A DNA stretch of 64,000 bases from Comamonas endophytica. GTDB taxonomy: Bacteria; Pseudomonadota; Gammaproteobacteria; Burkholderiales; Burkholderiaceae_C. Every line of letters begins with the position of its first letter. Positions within the stretch are counted from its first letter, which is position 1. The translations under genes and the position numbers were made by a program. Below, piece after piece: positions 61,496 to 64,000 of this stretch. The stretch covers positions 434,001 through 498,000 of the forward strand of contig NZ_CP106882.1 in NCBI RefSeq assembly GCF_023634805.2. Reading direction: 5' to 3'. The notes under the pieces were generated by a model. It saw only the letters and a list, made by a program, of their open reading frames with translations, was not told the origin of the DNA and ran no database searches.

Positions 61496-63925
61496 TCATG
61501 TCTCCACGGACATTTCACTGGTAGGCAGCAGGCTTGACCTCTCTCTCACCTTCAACAGCCAGCTTGCGTTCTCCGCATCGCGGCCCACGTAGCTGTTGTC
61601 AGCATTCTGAAGCTTGCCTATTTCATCACGGGCATCAAACTCCTCGGGCGTGACGATTTGCCCCCTCTCCTGCAGACCATCCACGTGTTTTTGCACAGAA
61701 AGCAAACGCTTTTTGGCCGCTTCCATTTCTGCCGAGCTCAGCTTGTCGCCCAATATTGCGGCCAGCCTTTCAGGCGTGAGGCTGCGAATAGCCTTCGCCA
61801 TGTTGGTATCGATCAGTTCGGGCATCTTCGTGCCACGGAAACCAGTATCCCTTTTTGCGTTTGCGCCTTGGGCGATGTGATTGCCGTCCATGGTGGCCTG
61901 GCCGAAGCACAGGTCATTGTCGATGCCTGTAACCTTGCCTGTGGACTCATCGATGAAATAGTTGTTGTAATGCCTGTCTCCTTGCCCGCACACGGCATCG
62001 AGCAGGTTCAACTGCGTGATATTGCGCCGCACTTGGGGCAGATGGAAAACTTCGAGGGGAGTATCAGCTGCAGGTTTGCCTGCAGCGCGTGCCATGATCA
62101 GCCCCAGCTCCAACGGCTTTCCTGGCTCCTGGCGGTAGCCGATCTGGCAGTGCCCCACCACATCGAAATCCAACGCGCGCGCCACATCCTGTGTGCACAG
62201 ATTGCGGTTGCCGATCTTCGCGAGCTGACTATCGATACCTAACTTCATGGTCAACCCAGCTGATTCTTTGTTTCTCAGGGGCTTGAAAACACCTTGGACG
62301 ATACCCGCAGGCGTGCTGTATCGCGCTGAATAAACTTCGTTGCAAGCGCCTGCACCCAAAGGCAGCATGGAGCCCACCTCCTGTTCATCGGCATGCACGA
62401 TGGTCTGGGAGGTGATGGGGAGATCCAGCACCCGGTATGCATGGCCGCCCTCAATCCCCAACCCGCTCGTTTCCAGCAAGACGATTTCATCTGTGCTGAA
62501 GCTATCAAGAAGGGCTTGTTTTTGCTCAGGAGCCAGATTGGATAATTGGCTCCTCACGCGATCGCTCTTTTCGGTGTCCAGCTGCTTTCGTGCCTCTGCG
62601 GGCGACATGCCGCTGGCCATGAAGCGATCCATGTCCTTGAGGCTGATGCCCTCACGTGCGAAGGCCACTGCACGGGACAGATCAGCCCCTTCAGGCAGGG
62701 CAGTGCCCATTTTCAGTTCGGAAACCAGGTCTGACAGCACCCGGTGCTCGAGGGAAAGTTGATCGCGCAGGTCCTTGATGGCCTGGGTGTGTGGATCGCC
62801 GGAAGTGCCTACCTGTAAATATTTTTCCGTGGTGGTCTGCAGCTTCTCCAGCAATTTCGCTGCATCCTCAATCGTCTGGGCAGTAGGGGTTCGTTCGCTT
62901 TCCTGGAGGGTGTGGGCGGCAAAGGCGTCCTGATAGTGATCCAGCTCCACGAGAATATTTATGTAGTTGCGCTGGGGAATGGAACGCTCTTCACTCTCCA
63001 ATAGGGCCTGCGCTTCGGGTATTTGATCCAGCTCCAGGCCCTTGTCTATCAGACGCACCATGTCTTGCAGGGATATCCCGTCACGGATGAAGGCCAGCGC
63101 ATGCGAGAAGTTGGCTCCTTTGGGCAGTCCGGGGCCATCTTTCAGCTGAGCCTGCAGACTTTTCAACGTATTGCTTTCGCCATCAATCTGCTGGCGCAGC
63201 TCGTTAATCATTTTTCCGTCAAGAGAACCCTGGGCGCCGCTCTTGCCATAGTCGTCCACCGTCTTGGCCAATTCATCCAGCCAGAACTTCGTCGCGACGC
63301 CATTCCCACCGGTGGTCTGGTTGCAGGAGTCGTGGTACCTCCCAAGCGCTGTGAGAACTTTTCCGTATTCGGTCGCTGCTTTGTCGAGACCGAAAAGACG
63401 CTTGACAGACTCAAGAAAGGTGGGGGTTTTGAGTGGAACGACGCGGGTGAACTGATCGACCGTGGGAAGGCCTCGAATGACCTCGCGGAAGGTTGCTTCA
63501 GGGGTGGTCAGTTTGTTGGGCGAAGGGAGAGCGGCGGCGGAGGGAAGGGCACCGTAGCGGGCTTGCCGCACCAGCACGGGAGATGGATCCGCAGGCCAAG
63601 CCTCGCGCTGCTCCAATGTGGGTGCCGGGACGGAACGGAACTCCGTGAAATTGATCGCCTGCATGAAATCGAATTGCGCGCGGGGCGCTCCCGACCCTTG
63701 CATGGCTGTACCCAAAGCAGAGCCCATGATAGCCGTCCCCGGGGCAAAGCTTGCTACAGATGATCCCTCGACAGATCTCGCTACAACTGTTCCGGAGTTC
63801 ATCACCATTGTTCCGGAATTCTCCGAAGATCCTTCCTCGGAAGACTCGGAACCTTTTGTCGTGTGAGCAATTAATGAGCTTGCAAGAGCGCTTCCACCGG
63901 ATGGGCGCATATCGATTGCTGTCAT
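61496..63925 (-). CDS. Putative type III effector with lipid-kinase-like domain
   Basis: An 809-residue protein. Residues 1-80 are Ser/Thr/Gly-rich and disordered, a typical secretion signal. Two repeated units lie at 239-312 and 382-452. A kinase-like domain follows: Gly-rich loop LGAGACNEVY (523-532), Lys548 in GVFKPL, catalytic GDRHYNN (Asp650, Asn655) and metal-binding GIDND (Asp669). The order fits phosphoinositide 3/4-kinase-type folds, not common Ser/Thr kinases. AAGGA precedes the ATG. The CesT gene downstream is its probable chaperone. The host target is unknown; a protein-kinase or AMP-transfer activity cannot be excluded. Base composition is lower in GC than the genes around it. 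Confidence 0.82.
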   Translation of the reverse strand: MTAIDMRPSGGSALASSLIAHTTKGSESSEEGSSENSGTMVMNSGTVVARSVEGSSVASFAPGTAIMGSALGTAMQGSGAPRAQFDFMQAINFTEFRSVPAPTLEQREAWPADPSPVLVRQARYGALPSAAALPSPNKLTTPEATFREVIRGLPTVDQFTRVVPLKTPTFLESVKRLFGLDKAATEYGKVLTALGRYHDSCNQTTGGNGVATKFWLDELAKTVDDYGKSGAQGSLDGKMINELRQQIDGESNTLKSLQAQLKDGPGLPKGANFSHALAFIRDGISLQDMVRLIDKGLELDQIPEAQALLESEERSIPQRNYINILVELDHYQDAFAAHTLQESERTPTAQTIEDAAKLLEKLQTTTEKYLQVGTSGDPHTQAIKDLRDQLSLEHRVLSDLVSELKMGTALPEGADLSRAVAFAREGISLKDMDRFMASGMSPAEARKQLDTEKSDRVRSQLSNLAPEQKQALLDSFSTDEIVLLETSGLGIEGGHAYRVLDLPITSQTIVHADEQEVGSMLPLGAGACNEVYSARYSTPAGIVQGVFKPLRNKESAGLTMKLGIDSQLAKIGNRNLCTQDVARALDFDVVGHCQIGYRQEPGKPLELGLIMARAAGKPAADTPLEVFHLPQVRRNITQLNLLDAVCGQGDRHYNNYFIDESTGKVTGIDNDLCFGQATMDGNHIAQGANAKRDTGFRGTKMPELIDTNMAKAIRSLTPERLAAILGDKLSSAEMEAAKKRLLSVQKHVDGLQERGQIVTPEEFDARDEIGKLQNADNSYVGRDAENASWLLKVRERSSLLPTSEMSVET

Positions 63926-64000
63926 AACAATTCCTTGCTCAGCGCTTGTCCAATGTTCTTCACTTTGTGACCAAGATGCTTCCGAGGTTCACGGATATCG

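Noticed and set aside
61284..61499. Frame overlapping the effector stop (ATGA at 61499)
   Set aside because: Its product has no motif and overlaps the start region of the 191-residue gene in another frame; low likelihood.
63926..64000. Plant-inducible-promoter (PIP) type box upstream of the effector
   Set aside because: No TTCGB-N15-TTCGB pattern seen in the 75 bp available; the promoter may lie beyond the window edge.

Overview
The window is high-GC DNA from a Gram-negative bacterium, most likely a Burkholderiales member and probably Comamonadaceae. The evidence is six intact Bug/TctC-type periplasmic binding proteins plus a seventh decayed copy, stacked iron-uptake genes of the DUF4198/DUF3649/PepSY/DUF3325 type, and many divergent LysR regulators. 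I recognise no rRNA, tRNA, CRISPR array or intact insertion sequence. The genus is inference.

Layout. 1-5.45 kb: the end of a tannase-like gene, then a Fur-type iron operon on the minus strand (TonB receptor and four accessory proteins). 5.45-18 kb: an eroded stretch mixing intact genes (LysR/SDR pair, cation:proton antiporter, ModA-like lipoprotein, TctC/LysR pair, S9 peptidase, AEC transporter) with broken relics of a WYL regulator, a TctC protein and a CheB-like methylesterase. 18.9-23 kb: a Fur-family repressor, a second TonB receptor behind a Fur-like box, and a membrane acyltransferase. 23.5-30.4 kb: a sensory block with a BLUF blue-light protein, two chemoreceptors, a MerR regulator with the W-x9-EH signature of B12 photoreceptors, and a gene of unknown function behind a LexA-type box. 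30.5-41 kb: a DUF2141 protein, orphan arsB, a 54-residue lysine-rich protein, a methyltransferase, a hydratase, a MocR regulator, a glutamate-synthase-domain protein, TctC, class A beta-lactamase and LysR. 41-54 kb: catabolic genes, namely a PEP mutase/isocitrate lyase-type enzyme, an operon of tctC, two isochorismatase-type hydrolases, two more tctC and an SMP-30 lactonase, a 1026-residue FAD/Fe-S dehydrogenase, and a tctC-sulfatase pair. 54-60.3 kb: hybrid histidine kinase, Lrp regulator diverging from a dadA-like gene, two small stress/envelope proteins, a 34-bp perfect palindrome and an L,D-transpeptidase.

60.3-64 kb is the most unusual part. A minus-strand cluster of visibly lower GC encodes an 809-residue protein with a disordered Ser/Thr/Gly-rich start, an internal duplication of about 70 residues, and a C-terminal domain with lipid-kinase-like GDRHxxN and IDxD motifs. 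It is followed by a 191-residue protein I do not recognise and a CesT-type secretion chaperone whose start overlaps the preceding stop. I read this as a type III effector with its chaperone.

How the genes work together: two Fur-type receptor systems serve iron uptake. The TctC proteins, hydrolases, lactonase, hydratase, lyase and dehydrogenases suggest scavenging of organic acids and amides. The BLUF, B12-MerR and chemoreceptor group suggests light and chemical sensing. The last cluster suggests interaction with a eukaryotic host.
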